64,000 nt of DNA from Toxotes chatareus. Taxonomy: Eukaryota > Chordata > Actinopteri > Toxotidae. The translations under genes were made by a program, and so were the position numbers. The notes below the pieces were generated by a model. The model worked only from the letters and a program-made list of their open reading frames with translations, was not told the origin of the DNA and ran no database searches. Where the stretch lies: NCBI GenBank assembly GCA_016801885.1, contig CM028894.1:14769741-14833740 (forward strand). The letters run 5' to 3'. Numbering within the stretch: the first letter of the stretch is position 1; every line of letters begins with the position of its first letter. Positions 35,331 to 47,164 of the stretch are shown piece after piece.

Positions 35331-38300
35331 AGAAGATTGTTGGTGAATTTCACCTGTGATATGATGCTATGATCAGTATTTCATGTATAAACTGTTGGTT
35401 AAGCGCATCTTCAATCAAAGCTCTGAGCATTTTTCAAGTCCAGACTTTCAGTATCAACATTGTTTCTGGGCTGATGTTCCAGTTTTGTCTGGAGTTATAT
35501 CTGCAGCGTACAACATGAGCCATGTTACCATGGCATTAGGCATCAGTATTCATTAATGATTGATACTGATGATGAAGGTGTTCCCCTAACATTTCAGCCA
35601 TTCCCAAGAAAGGAGCATGTCACTTTAATTAAACTTTCATTTTTGTACAACAATGAGATCTGTATCACAGATAAAAAATAGATATTACTACTAGCAGTAG
35701 TAGTACATTTAATTCCATCATCTGCAGTTTTCTTCTAATGCTATAAATACACCCCTTGTTTTTTTTTTTTTTTCATTTATCTCCTGCAGCAGGCTGCATA
35801 CATACCGAGGTGCGTATGCAACTCAATTTAATTGTCCCTGCAGAGATTAAACCAGAATGCACAAAAATAAATATCAGGTTCGGAGTTTATGAAACTGCAT
35901 CCCAGAGAACACGGGGAAGGTAAAGGAGAGTTGGGGAGGCAGCACAGATGAGGCCTGTTCCTCTTACTGCTTTTCTTTACTGTCCACCGGCTTTGGCAGG
36001 AGGAGCGCAGAGAAGCAGATTCATTTTTGACGATGGGATCAATACAGAGATTTTCAAACCCCCCCCCCCTCCCCCCACCCCTTTTCCTGTGCTCCTGACA
36101 CAGACACATCTAATTTATTGTTTACCTTGCACTTATTGAGTTTTGAACATTGTTAAATCATACCTTTCAGCTGTTTAATTTCACCTTGCGCTAGACCTTC
36201 ATTCCCCCTGAGCATTCTGTCTTTATACATGCTATCTGCTCTGAGTACAGAGGAGGGATGAAGAGAGTGGGGAGAGAGAGAGAGAGAGTGAGAGCCAGAG
36301 AGGAGAACAGAAGGAGAGGGTGCTAATGAAGCTTTCCTCTCCATTATTTTGGTCTCTCCCCTCTCCTATGGCTTAGGTGCTCCTGCATAAAATGCTGATG
36401 CGCCCCCCCCCACCAACCTCCCTCCTCCCTCCCCCAGGTCTTTCTTCTCCATCTCTTCCCTGTGGCAATAGATCAGATTTCCTCCAGGGAAATCATTACT
36501 TGGCATCATTACCATTCCCAACACTTTTATGTACTACCCCTTGTTTCCTCACTCCATTGCTTGATTAAGTTTAGGGAGGGGAGCCCCAATAAATAGGTCT
36601 TGGAGGAGCTGCTTTGACTGGGGGGTACTTTGAGGGTACCAGTGTGAACACGCGTGTCTTAGGGGACGACTCCCTTTTCTGTCCAAAATTTCAAATGAAA
36701 ACCTCACCATAGTTTCCAGTGAGAACCAGGCGAAACTCCTGTTTTTTGGTGGAGACCAAGTGCAGCCGATGTTCCAGTTCAACCTTTATTAGCAATGGTA
36801 ATGACTTTAGCAGGTTGCTGACTATGCAGAAGATGTTTGTTCCAGCTCAACATAGCTAGACTGTTTTGATCAGAGGGGGACGAGTAGTGAAAGGAGCGTG
36901 TAACAGTGAGTACTGTTCTCAGTGTGTCATAATCTTTTTTTTTTTGTGGTGTCTTTGAGACATGGTTTGTGTCTTCAGACTTGGACTTGCATTTAGTGAC
37001 CCATCAACGTCTCTGCTTCAAAGGGGTACTCCACTAATAGGCTTTCAGTGCATTGCCCGTGCTGATTCTTTTTCTTTTAGCCTTCCTGCAGCATGTTGAT
37101 TACAGCTGTAACTCGCTCCCTGAATGGCTGTATTTTTAAGATGTGAACCACATATTGATAATTCATACCCATAGTTTTGGTGTCTTTGTTGTCCCTGCAG
37201 GCAGTCCCAGGTAAGTCCTGATGCCTCAGTAGTGCAAGGGGCCCCGGGATAGAGCCTCGGGCAATGGCTTTGGCCCAGCCGCTCTCCAGAGACAGTCAGC
37301 CGGTCTGCTCTATCTCTAGAGGTAGAAATACAGGCACTCCAGTCTCTGTCAGCAGCTACCCTGTCTCTCTCTCTCTTCTTCTTTCTCTCATATTCTGTTT
37401 CTCTCCTCCTCTGCCCACATATTCAAGTGATTTTACACCCTGTGAGTGCTGCACGTGGGCGTGCTCTTTCAAAATGTGCAAGTAGGGTCAAGGGTTCAGC
37501 GGCGGAGGCGGCCAAAAGATGTCTTTCATGATTTTGCCAATGCAAATCCATCTCAGCGAAGAGAAGGGGGACACGATGAGAGTCATGTTCACAGCAGCTG
37601 TGTGAAGTACGAGGAGCAACGTGTGTGTCTAAACACGTACTCGTTATTTAACAGCGGCAACAGCCGTCCCTCCTCGCTGCGAGACTGAATCTACACAGCA
37701 AACGATCACAAACTGTCACAACAGTAACTCCCACGTGTCAGCTGGATCCAGTGCTAACACAGCTAACGGCGCAGTTTCAGGCCGTTGGGTTGATTTCTGC
37801 GGCAGCCCCACAATCCCACCGACTTTCCTCTGTTCCTGCTTTTGGAAGGATTAGAAATGAAGCCCCGTCAGCCTCTGCAGGCCTCTGCGGGCCACCTTGG
37901 CCTTTCAGGCTGGGGCTTGCCAGGGTATTAGGGGTGTCAGGTTCTATGACGGGACGGTGAACAGTAATTACAGCGAGGCCCCGGCCCCTGTCAAGATCCC
38001 CCCCTGGTGTCAAGAGGACAGCGCTGTATTGGCAGGAGGAGCACCGGCCCCGGAGTCTCCAGAGGACCCATTAGGACAGAGGCCCAGTGTCCTGATCAAG
38101 CCAACCCCTGTGCACTTCCACTGCACAATTACAGCTAGGCCCACTCATTTGAGGAGCTCACCACTGTTGTTAGCGTCTCCTCAGCCCACAGCCTCCTTAA
38201 TAACGCTCTCAGTAGCGAGAGCTAGCAGACCAGCAGTCAGCAGGGTGAGACGTGCAGGGTGAGTTAATGATGGGGGGGGGGGGGCGGGGGGTTACGGCTT

Positions 38301-38550
38301 CCGTGTGATGTTACATAAGATCTGATTGGAAGAGAGAGATCCTGACCTTGTGGTGCACTGGAGCCATTACTGAAAAAACAACAAGACTGCAGGCTTTGTT
38401 ATGAGGAGGGTTTGGGTTAATATTCCATTCAGGGCACATTGTGGACGTCTTAGCTCAGAAATAAAGACATAACAGGGTTACTGAGGATCAGAGGTGGTTT
38501 CTTTTTATTGTTTGCTTACTTTCATTCTAATTATGTTTGTCAGTAAAAAC
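35331..38550. other. Intergenic DNA, no gene seen
   Basis: Low-complexity tracts: 14 T near 35760-35773, C run at 36059-36075, (GA)n at 36271-36288, G run near 38271-38284. ORFs such as 37897-38262 are GC-rich chance frames lacking splice signals or motifs. Confidence 0.6.
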
Positions 38551-38579
38551 ATTATGTGGCTAAAAATATGTAGACATGT
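38551..38579 (+). repeat. Terminal-type motif of a fish DNA transposon
   Basis: ATTATGTGGCTAAAAATATG and the following TAGACATGT match, in inverted orientation, 21 of 29 positions of 42118-42146. I associate this word (TGTGGCCAAAAGTATGTGGA-like) with the end of a very common fish transposon. Whether both ends belong to one insertion is unknown. Confidence 0.4.
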
Positions 38580-40454
38580 GAAAAGCATCTGATTATCTGA
38601 ACATATGTGTGAAACGTATCTGAATAACTGCTGAATCACTGTAAGTAACTCCTGAAAGTCTCGTCTTGTTTGTTTTGTGTCATGTTGTGTAATTGATGCT
38701 GCCATTAATCTAGTATGTTTTCAGGAACCGGTGAGTACATCTATTGCATCTGTTGCGTTTACTGTTTTCTAACATCTGTTGCTGCAGATCTGGGAGTAAG
38801 ATCCAGCCTATCAAGGATCCGACGGCTCGAAGAATCAGAGCAGCAAGGATTTAAAAGGGTCCAAACGATCAAAGCACCCACAGCAAAGAGTAAGAAAGAG
38901 TGGTGTGTGTCTTTGTGTGTGTGTCTGTGTGTTACAGACAGACCTGCCATTAGGAATTATGGACAGGGGGACAAAATCTTCCAGCATGGTCAGTTTAAGA
39001 TAAGTTCTTTAAGATAAGCCTTGTAGTGACACAGATGGCGTCTCCGTGACTACACAGGTTTTTGAAAACACCAAGGTTCAAAAACTGAGAGTTTACTGAG
39101 GGGTCATGGGAAATGCACTGCCCCCCCCTTCCAAAAAATAAAAAAATATAGATATTTGCAGGGTAAAACCATGTCTGTGGGAATTATAGAAATGTGTCGC
39201 TGTTTGAATGTGATCAGGTCAGTCAGTTTTTCTTTGTGTTGAACAGCACAGGGACATAATGCTCTTCCTATCCTGGACACGGTGGACTGTAGCTCCTCTT
39301 CCTCTCTCGTCTTCATCACCTTCTCTCTTTCTCTTCCTCTCAGTCTCGTCATCTTGTCCTGTATCTCTTCTCTCCCCAAAGCTGAGCTTCGATTGATGCA
39401 ATCTTTTCATTTTCGTCTGTGTCAGTGAAGAAAGTAAACACAGGGTCAAATCGATATTTATATGCAAATGTTACCGGCCTCTGCTAGGATGCACCTGCAA
39501 CGAAAATAAAAACATATAGGGCTATGTACCTCATTGAATTATTTCATTTCACTTTTATCATATGCACTCAATATTGTTATGGATTTGAGACACAGCAGCT
39601 GTAATGTGTGTTTATTCTACAGAGGAAAGGATTTGGAATTTTCCTTGTTAAGGTCTTATAAAAGTCTTAAAAAGAAAGAAACAAGAGAAAAGTGGTGATG
39701 ATCAGTTAATCCAACATGGATGCAGTCAGATTGGGACCATCACCGTTGGTGTTTCTGAGGTTGCTGCGATGTTGCTGCAACGAAAAGCAGAAATCACCAA
39801 AAACATAGTCCACCAAAGTCTTAAGTGTAAGTCAGCGCTGCTCGCCATACGTAGTCAGAGGTGAAAGACAAAAGCGAGACAAGGCTTTGTGCTCCGAAAA
39901 GGAGAAAATACGTGCAAATGGTAGCACTGAAACTCTCCCTCTACTTGCACATGACTTGCAGATTAGAAGTTCCAAAACAGAGCTGATAAAGATAACAGGT
40001 GTAGAGATGTAAATGTAAACACATGTAATCCACTCTCAGTACAAACTTTAGTGAATGGCCTCCCATCTCATATAGCAACAATTTATAAGTACTGATCAGC
40101 AGACAAAGACATTTACACAGGTCAGACACACACACAAACACACACACAGAAACACAGCGCCTCCAGCAACCCCACTGGGTTGTTTACCTTCGCTGCCTAG
40201 CTCTGAATAGCTGCTTGTTAGGACTGCTTCAGACTCTCGTCACACTTCATTTGAACCACGTACTGCTGTTCCACATTCCGAGTTGGGACGAGTCCACGAC
40301 AGTCATTTTGGCTTGTTGACCCGCCGGTTCCTCCCTCAGTTCCTCCTCACGCAGTGACTCAGAAACCGCGTGCAGCGCTGCCTCGAATAGAAACCGCATC
40401 AGTTATCACAAGAAGCAGTTAAAAGCATTAGGCCTGTCATCGGCTGTGCTAGGC
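38580..40454. other. Intergenic DNA, no gene seen
   Basis: Contains a C run near 39120-39128 and short CA tracts near 40130-40146. No supported gene. Confidence 0.6.
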
Positions 40455-40640
40455 GAGGCAAGTTTATTTGTATTCACCTGTCAACAACAAGGCAATTCAA
40501 AGTGTTTTACACAAAGGCTCGAAGGAAAGAAACACAAGACAACGTAAGAGATACATTTAAACCGGATTTAACTCGGTGAAATGAAATAGAAGATAAAAAT
40601 AAGACTAAAACAGATGAAACAGAGAAAAGAAAAATGACAG
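40455..40640. repeat. Dispersed fish repeat (GGCAAGTTTATTTGTAT type)
   Basis: Begins GGCAAGTTTATTTGTATT near 40457 and continues AACAACAAGGCAATTCAAAG near 40485 and TGTTTTACAC, then decays into an A-rich stretch. I recognise the wording as a very common dispersed fish sequence; the family is uncertain. Confidence 0.5.
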
Positions 40641-40739
40641 CGCAGTTTACACTTATTTTACCGGCACTTGAAGCCAACCCACCTTGAGAATAGCACTTTG
40701 TGCTATTGTAAAAATCTTCATACAGTGGTGGACTTTGTT

Positions 40740-41190
40740 TGTTTTGTATACATGTTCAGCTTTCTTTACTATTCCATTGGATCCTCATAGCCAGTATCTC
40801 CTTCACCTTTGGATGGTCAGCAGTGTATGGCAGCGAGCTGTCCAGAGTTTTTGGGAGTTGCTTGCTATGTGTGGTGCAGTGGTAAAGAGTGATCTTGATG
40901 ACCTTATGCCCCCTGATGGAAGTGCATTGCTTCAATTTACCGATGATCTCCTAATGGCCTCCCCTTGAGAGGAAGCCTGCGAAAACAGACTCCATTCTCC
41001 TCTTGTAACGTAAGGCCAAACAAGGTCACAGCGCATCGCTTGCCAAGCCATTCTTTTGTCAGCCTGGGGTTACTAACTTGGTGTATGTTTTGGAAAATGG
41101 ACGTCTTCTCTCTCCAGGCAGAGCGCCTCCTACTCACTCAAAGGCTGAAATGCGTTCTTTCATAGGAATGACCAATTATTGCCAATATTC
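40740..41190 (+). mobile_element. Endogenous retrovirus-like pol remnant: reverse transcriptase part
   Basis: An open frame over 40684-40968 contains AFFTIPLDPHSQYL and LLQFTDDLLMAS, a reverse-transcriptase palm with the DD catalytic pair in a Phe-Thr-Asp-Asp box. At 41159-41182 another frame reads FIGMTNYC, as expected shortly after the palm region in retroviral enzymes. Between them are stops and a frame change. The sequence between the first palm motif and the DD box is shortened. Old, non-functional copy; no LTR, gag or intact env was identified. Confidence 0.6.
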
Positions 41191-41210
41191 AGCAATAATT
41201 GGTCATTCCT
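41164..41210. repeat. Perfect 19-bp hairpin inside the retrovirus-like remnant
   Basis: Left arm AGGAATGACCAATTATTGC (41164-41182), nine-base loop, right arm the exact reverse complement (41192-41210). The left arm is pol coding sequence; the right arm is its inverted copy and sits where the rest of reverse transcriptase and RNase H should follow. Confidence 0.95.
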
Positions 41211-41269
41211 AAGAAATTCACAACTGTAATCCAATGGACTCTGTACCTGATCCCATTCAACAAACTGAA

Positions 41270-41420
41270 CACATGACATGTAAGAGACAGAGAAACTTCA
41301 TCTGGTGTTTTCACAGAGGACAATGCCTGGTACTGCTGAGCACGAGGACCATCCTGAAGGTGGAAGGGAAGGCAGAATGGATCCACGCCACAGAGCGAAT
41401 CCTCTGTGCAACCCTGTATC
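41270..41420 (+). mobile_element. Endogenous retrovirus-like pol remnant: integrase C-terminal part
   Basis: The frame starting at 41234 reads LVLLSTRTILKVEGKAEWIHAT, in the part from about 41327 to 41390 (shown here in two overlapping motifs: LLSTRTILKVEG and GKAEWIHAT). This resembles the C-terminal beta-barrel end of a gammaretrovirus-type integrase. Compared with an intact pol, the connection, RNase H and integrase core are missing between this and the reverse transcriptase piece. No intact protein is encoded. Confidence 0.55.
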
Positions 41421-41508
41421 TCCTCCTTGGCGTAGGAGGAGCTGCCTTTATCCTCCTCAATGTAAGACAGTCACCAATCAGGATTTATGTATGTTATACA
41501 TCCACATA

Positions 41509-41546
41509 CCTCTCTGATTCATGTGTTTGTACATGAATCACAGAGG
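41509..41546. repeat. Near-perfect 16-bp hairpin
   Basis: Arms CCTCTCTGATTCATGT and ACATGAATCACAGAGG pair with one mismatch around the loop GTTTGT. It lies just 3' of the integrase remnant. Confidence 0.85.
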
Positions 41547-42117
41547 TGGGAAAGATCACAGCTGTAGGAGCTAAGACACTGGACAGAAGATACCAACACG
41601 CATGATTTACCTGAAATGCAACTCTCCATCCTCTTCAGCTCCAGAAAGTGTCCAAGTGAAAACCTCGGATCACGTCCAAATAAGACCGTTGCTACGAGAT
41701 TTGGACGAGCTGCGAAACCTGTTGCAGCGATGACAGCAGAGCCGGGCTTCAGTGTCATGGTTTGAGGGCAGAATCATCTCTTTCACCCCAGGAGCGCAGC
41801 CAGTGGCGTAGCCAATGAAGCCGTTACACAGGTAGGTTTTCTGGGTTTGTTGTTGGGTTTGTAGTTCTCATGCTGTCAATAATTGTATTTGGTTAGAGAA
41901 GCCGAGACTCTGTTCCACTTTCTGAAGAAATAAAATACTAAATTATTTGTAGTGACAGTATGACTGAGCCACTCTGCGTTACTTTGATCTCAGACTTTAC
42001 ATCTAGCTATAGGCAGAACAAGTGATAATAATAGGACTAGTAATAGGACAAATACTAAGACTTATAAAACAACAGTAAAGCTAATGATAGTGAGATTAAT
42101 AGTTGGACTAATAATCC

Positions 42118-42146
42118 AGGTGTCCACACACCTTTGGCCATATAAT
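42118..42146 (-). repeat. Terminal-type motif of a fish DNA transposon, opposite orientation
   Basis: AGGTGTCCACACACCTTTGG and the following CCATATAAT are the inverted partner of 38551-38579. The 3.5 kb between contains the retrovirus-like remnant. Confidence 0.45.
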
Positions 42147-44389
42147 TTGCACATATACCTTGATTTCCGTTGGCTGCTCATACATGTAACTTGAAAGTTG
42201 TGTGAGTGTGTGTTGTGAGTATGTAGGAGGCCTATTGCTTTCTGTATTTTCTAAAACCACCTCCGTTTATCGCTGATAAACACATTTCTCCTCAGATCCC
42301 CCCATCTGCCCTGTTTGATTACACTCATCCTCTGGAGAGAGGGGAGGGAGAGAGAGAGAGAGAGAGAGGGGGGGGTGGGGGGGATGCAGTGCCTTTGAGT
42401 CTCCTCCGCCATTTCACACAACAAAATAAGACGTTTCGTCACACAATGCTTCTCCACCAAATGAGCTGGGTGAAAATTGCCTTTTGAATAATCCGCTTCT
42501 TGATTTTTTTTTTTTTTTTTCTTTCTTCCTCCTGAAAGGTTTTCTGAAGGTTATTGTTGAGAATAATGCAGCTCCTGCCCCCCTGCAGATGACAATCATC
42601 TTTCCAATTTGTTTGAGATTAGGTCATATGGAAACAGCGCGTCGTAAACACACAGTGTCTGCATGCCGGCGACGGAGAATGGAGAGGGGTGGCACCGCTT
42701 CCCCCTGTTCTGGGTGCATCCAGCTTTGATTGCCATGACACTGGCAGTGGGAGAAACCAGGGCAGCAAACAAACAGAAATCCACAGATCTCTGTTACTAA
42801 CTGGGAGAAAGAGAGAAGCCGAGCACCCCCTCCCACCTCCTCCCGAAGCAGCATGACCAGATTGGATGTTTGATTTGTGGCTGGATCAGTAAACACACTA
42901 CGGCTTCAGCTGCTTCTTTTGATTCAACATAAATCATATCTGAGCAAACAAACGAGTTCTCAGTGTTTGAGATACGACAGTATTGACATCAGCGGTGCCA
43001 TCTGAAAAGAACATTAATATTTCTCTTAGCGCTACTAGAGGCAGACTTTTATCACCGAGACACTTAAAATAGCATTGCGGTGCATGGGTTCTGTTGGTCA
43101 GCTGTGGTGTGTGTGTGGGAGGTGGATTGCAGTAATTTTCCTTGCATGATTGAGATGGTAGACTGCGGCCTAACAGGGCATCTGCTAGAGGTTAACCTGC
43201 TACATCAAAAGAAAAATTTCTGAGACCCTGGAAGCTGAATGCCTGCAGAATACTGACTGCACCCAGGCTAATGGCAGGCAGATTCCTCAGCGGTGATAAC
43301 TCGCCTAATGCCTTCTCCGAATAGAAGATCAGTTGACTGAGTCAGATTAGTACTCGAACATGTGTTTGAGATGCAGCTAACGCAATCAATGTGGGTGCTA
43401 ATTGTTTGTCTCCGAGACACATTGACATCTTTTGCTATCTAGAATTGTCAATAATCAGCACGACACCACAAAGCTCAGCGATAAAGATTAGCCTGGTAAT
43501 TACACAAAATAACAAATTTAATCGACTGCAAACCTCGTGTAGAATATATTTAATCGTTAGCAAGTTTATGGCGCGTGCTACCGCAGGTAGGCAATTTGAA
43601 CAGAATTAAAAATTCGAAGGCCCTTCTGGCAACCCTGGAAGGCGGCGTTCAGTGTACATCACAGACTACTAGACACACGTGTTTGACAGAGTGAACAACT
43701 TAGTGATATTTGCGTCACTGAGCAATCGCAGCCTGTATACTGTATGTTATCTCTCTATGGAGACACATTATGTGGGGGACCACAAAGATCCGTATTAAAT
43801 TCAGTAAGGAATAGCTGTATACCTGAGTCGGGGATGTCAGAGCGGCTGTTTTGACTTTTGACAGTTGAGGGAAAGCGGCTGCTTTGACAGGAGCCATGAC
43901 TGAGGTGTAGCAGGAGCTGCGCAGCTGTTATCTTTGAGTATTGCCTATAAAAAATGTCCGTTGCTCCCTGTCCCCTTCCTCTGTTGTGACTGAGATTAAG
44001 GCCCCAAAATGGTTTTGACTGGCACTCAATAGCACCAAAGTGGGTCTGGTTTAAATGAACTACACAGATAATCAACAGAGACGGAACATCTACATGCTTA
44101 GTGATGATGTTGCTCTTTAACAACAACTTCAGAGAGCCATAACTTTGGTACAAACAACCATTATCCAGACAATAATGTGTTAATTCGATGTTTGCCTTTT
44201 CTTTTTGTAGCGCAAATGTCATCATTTGTTTTGACTGGTGAATGGGTAATGGTGACCTGAGCGTTGTGCATTGCTACTGAGGGCTGACTAATCTTTCGGA
44301 GGGTTGTACTCGGTTGGGCAGTACACTCAAATCAGACCAAAAATACAAAAGTCCATTATCCCTGCAATAAAGAGTTAATGACCCAACAA
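42147..44389. other. Intergenic DNA, no gene seen
   Basis: Contains (AG)n near 42349-42368 followed by a G run and 16 T near 42505-42520. Sequence between 43190 and 43620 is unique and homeodomain-word rich. ORFs on the minus strand at 43755-44225 lack motifs. Confidence 0.6.
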
Positions 44390-44680
44390 CGGGAATATAT
44401 TTGCCAGGGCGCCCATCTCCTTGAAAGGGCCAAAGGATAAGGAGTCATTAAAGCAGTGTTATCTGGTCCAGATAGCATTGGCATGTCTGTGAAGATCATT
44501 ATTTTTGCCCCTGGAGCCGTTTGGCAAAGGAGAGCAGGGCTAACTGCACACCCAACGCTTACTCCAGGGTCAGCTGTGACACAGGGATGAAGACGCTAAC
44601 GATACACAGCCTGGCAGTTAATGCTTTTTCTAAATGGTCTTAATGACTATGGACCCTAATATGGGAGAGCTCGGGCTCTC
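44390..44680. promoter_or_regulatory. Putative enhancer-like block with inverted GATA pair
   Basis: Repeat-free sequence with TTATCT at 44459-44464 and AGATAG at 44470-44475, an inverted pair of GATA-type sites five bases apart, plus TAATGAC and TTAATG words. Lies about 5 kb beyond the LMO3 coding end. Role inferred. Confidence 0.3.
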
Positions 44681-45162
44681 TGTTTTTCTTTGTGCTTTGT
44701 CAGCTCACTATAGCTGCCAGGGACACAGCCGAGTTGTTGCTTTTTCATTTTCTTTACTTTTCGAAGGGTTTCTTCGACGTTGATGTGTTTTTTTTTCTTT
44801 TCTTCTACCGGGAGGGGAGCACACATCTCGCGGCCCCTTGGCTCATGGCCCCACTGAGCCGTGAGCGGTTTATATTGTAATAAAGACTCTTAAATAAAAC
44901 ACAGTTTTGCAGTGTTGTGCCTCCCAGTTCAGCCTTCCCTGTGGTAAAGCGGAGCGTTTATATGAAGGAATACCCCAAATTTCAGACAGATGAAAGGGAG
45001 CAAGGAGAAGCTGACTTAAGTAGCTCAGACTCAAGTAACGTGTAGACAGAGGAAATCATGTTTAGGCTTAGACCTTTATTCTATTTATGAAAATGCAAAA
45101 CGGGGAAGATTTCACTGCTCTTTTCATGCCTAGACCACATTGGACCAGATTCAGATCAGACA

Positions 45163-45373
45163 CCACTACACTTAGACTTGTCAAATCTGGACTAGATTTT
45201 CCCAGAGACTAAAGATTCTTTAAGACACAGACAAACAACAAAGGCCATGTTGTGGCAACACTGTAAATCAGTAAAGTTAGATAAAGGTTTCACAAATCTC
45301 AAACTTTGTTTCAAAGACTCTTTGGCTTCTCTGGGATAATCTAGTCCAGATTTGGCCAGTCTAAGTGTAGTGG
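45163..45373. mobile_element. Inverted-repeat element (MITE-like)
   Basis: Imperfect inverted repeats of about 60 bases: left arm 45163-45221 starts CCACTACACTTAGACTTG and includes AAATCTGGACTAGATT; right arm 45313-45373 is its reverse complement with few mismatches. The 91-base interior is unrelated AT-rich sequence. Size and structure fit a miniature inverted-repeat element or a foldback fragment. No target duplication identified. Confidence 0.6.
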
Positions 45374-45510
45374 TTTTTGGCTGGTCAGAACTATAAATGC
45401 AAATCAAGACCTCAAAACACTCTGGAAGGCAATGAAGGAGGCTGAATTTTTGAAGTATTTTTCTCACATGGAAGTAAACTGCACAACAAGCAGCTTCTTG
45501 GTTTGGATTT

Positions 45511-45930
45511 TGGGAGATACTCGTCCAATCATTGCAGACGTTTGAGGAAAAAATGATGGGAAAAGCTTTTCTGAGCTTTGAGGAGCCATCATCTCTATTG
45601 ACGGAGGTAAAGGCAACAATCAATTCAAGATCACTCATTTTTGTCCATAAGGAACAGGAAGAACCTCCTCCTCTGACACCAGCTTACGCTGTGATTGGCA
45701 GCTTTCCTCCTTTTCATCCTGCCAGTCAGGCCTCCAGCTACAGCAGAGAGGAGCTGACCCGTAGATAGAAAAATCACCAGTGCCTTCTCATCGACTTCTG
45801 GGCTTAATGGAAAAGCGAGTATTTGATGGAGATGAGATCCACCAGCACCAGAGAGACCCCATGCTGTACTTCCCCAAAAGAGGGAGATCTGGTTCTCACT
45901 GTGGAGAGTCAAAGAACTGTTCTTTTGAAG
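45511..45930 (+). mobile_element. BEL/Pao-type LTR retrotransposon pol remnant (integrase C-terminal region)
   Basis: One continuous frame reads WEILVQSLQTFEE, then FLSFEEPSSLLTEV, KATINSRSLIFV and PPPLTPAYAVIG, then after a TAG (45766-45768) and a TAA (45805-45807) DFWA and WKSEYLMEM. The order of a Glu-Glu-x3-Leu-Leu helix, INSR, PLTP and a Trp-x-Glu-Tyr-Leu motif is what I know from the region after the BEL/Pao integrase core. The upstream pol, gag and LTRs are not recognisable. Dead copy, though only two stops interrupt about 140 codons. Confidence 0.65.
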
Positions 45931-47164
45931 AGGTGGATCTCCCTGCACTGTGCGCACATCAGACAATGTTAGGACCAGTTCAGTTATGTCCTTTACAAAC
46001 TTGATCGCAGAGGCAGCTTATCTGTTACTTAAGTTTGTTGTATTGTTATATCTTTCAGTATTAGCTGTAGCATTATGAAAAGCGTGAACCATCTCAGGTG
46101 ACCTGGAACTATTTTTTACCGATGCTGTTGTGAACATTTTAAATGGAATTTCTCGCTGTATTGTTGTGGAAGCTGAGGTTCAGAGGCAAATATCTCAAAA
46201 CCCTAGAAGAATAATTATCTAAATGTACTCCTTGAAGTAAGTTCGACTTTTTAAAGTAATTTGGGTGAACTTAACATTTAAAATTAGGCGAAAGAAAAAG
46301 GAAAATACATCAGTATTGGCTGTTGGCAGCTTCATTTTCAGACTGTTAACATTGCCTTTCGTAAACTGGGCTTGGTGCCATCATGAAAACATAGTTTTTA
46401 CCATAATGCTCCTTACATTGTTACATACACCAGTTATATATTGGTAAATGCTTCTAGTATTCTCCATTGGACTTCTTCTTCTAAGCCAACAACAGACCTA
46501 TGTTTGCTCAGGGCCCATAGAAAAAAACCACCTTCATTTATCTGCATATGTTGTAATGTTGCAGACGGCCATCACATTGTGTTGCATCATCCCTGTGACC
46601 ACAGAAAACATGGCAGTAATGATGTTACATTATCAGCAGCAGGACTCAGGGGATAACATCTGACTCCAGGGCAGCTGAGCCATAATAACCCCTGACACAT
46701 GTCTGCTGTTAGTGAGAATTCTTCTTCTGGTTACCGCGCTTTCTTTTAATTTGACTGGGCTGTAATCTCCATCTACTGCGAGTGTTTTCATCTACTAAAG
46801 GACTTTCAACAGCTTGAGCCTAATCAAAGAGTTTCTCTCTCTTCTTTGTGTCTGTGGATAAGGAAATTCAATTAGCTTAATTGGCCTGGATATTATGCTC
46901 TGTAATGTGGTGTCGACAAACTTCGCAGGGCACTTTAGAAGCACCTCACTAATGAGAGCAATAACTTTAATCCAAATGTTTTACCTCGACATTCCAGATG
47001 ATTCTAAATTGAAATCCAGGTAATTAGTTGAAATAACCCACGAGGAGATAGATGGCAGCCCTTCTTGAAGTCTGCTAATGGCAAAGTATAAATGAAGTGT
47101 TGGTTTTTTTTTCTTCTTCTTCTTCCATGTGTGACACATGACAGCACCAAAATAGAAGATCCAC
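45931..47164. other. Intergenic DNA, no gene seen
   Basis: Unique AT-rich DNA with ATTA-rich stretches around 46830-47100. No supported gene or repeat. Confidence 0.6.

Noticed and set aside
41519..41758. Minus-strand open frame of 79 codons after the retroviral remnant
   Set aside because: Composition looks coding-like but no family motif was recognised and it starts inside a hairpin; not enough to call a gene.
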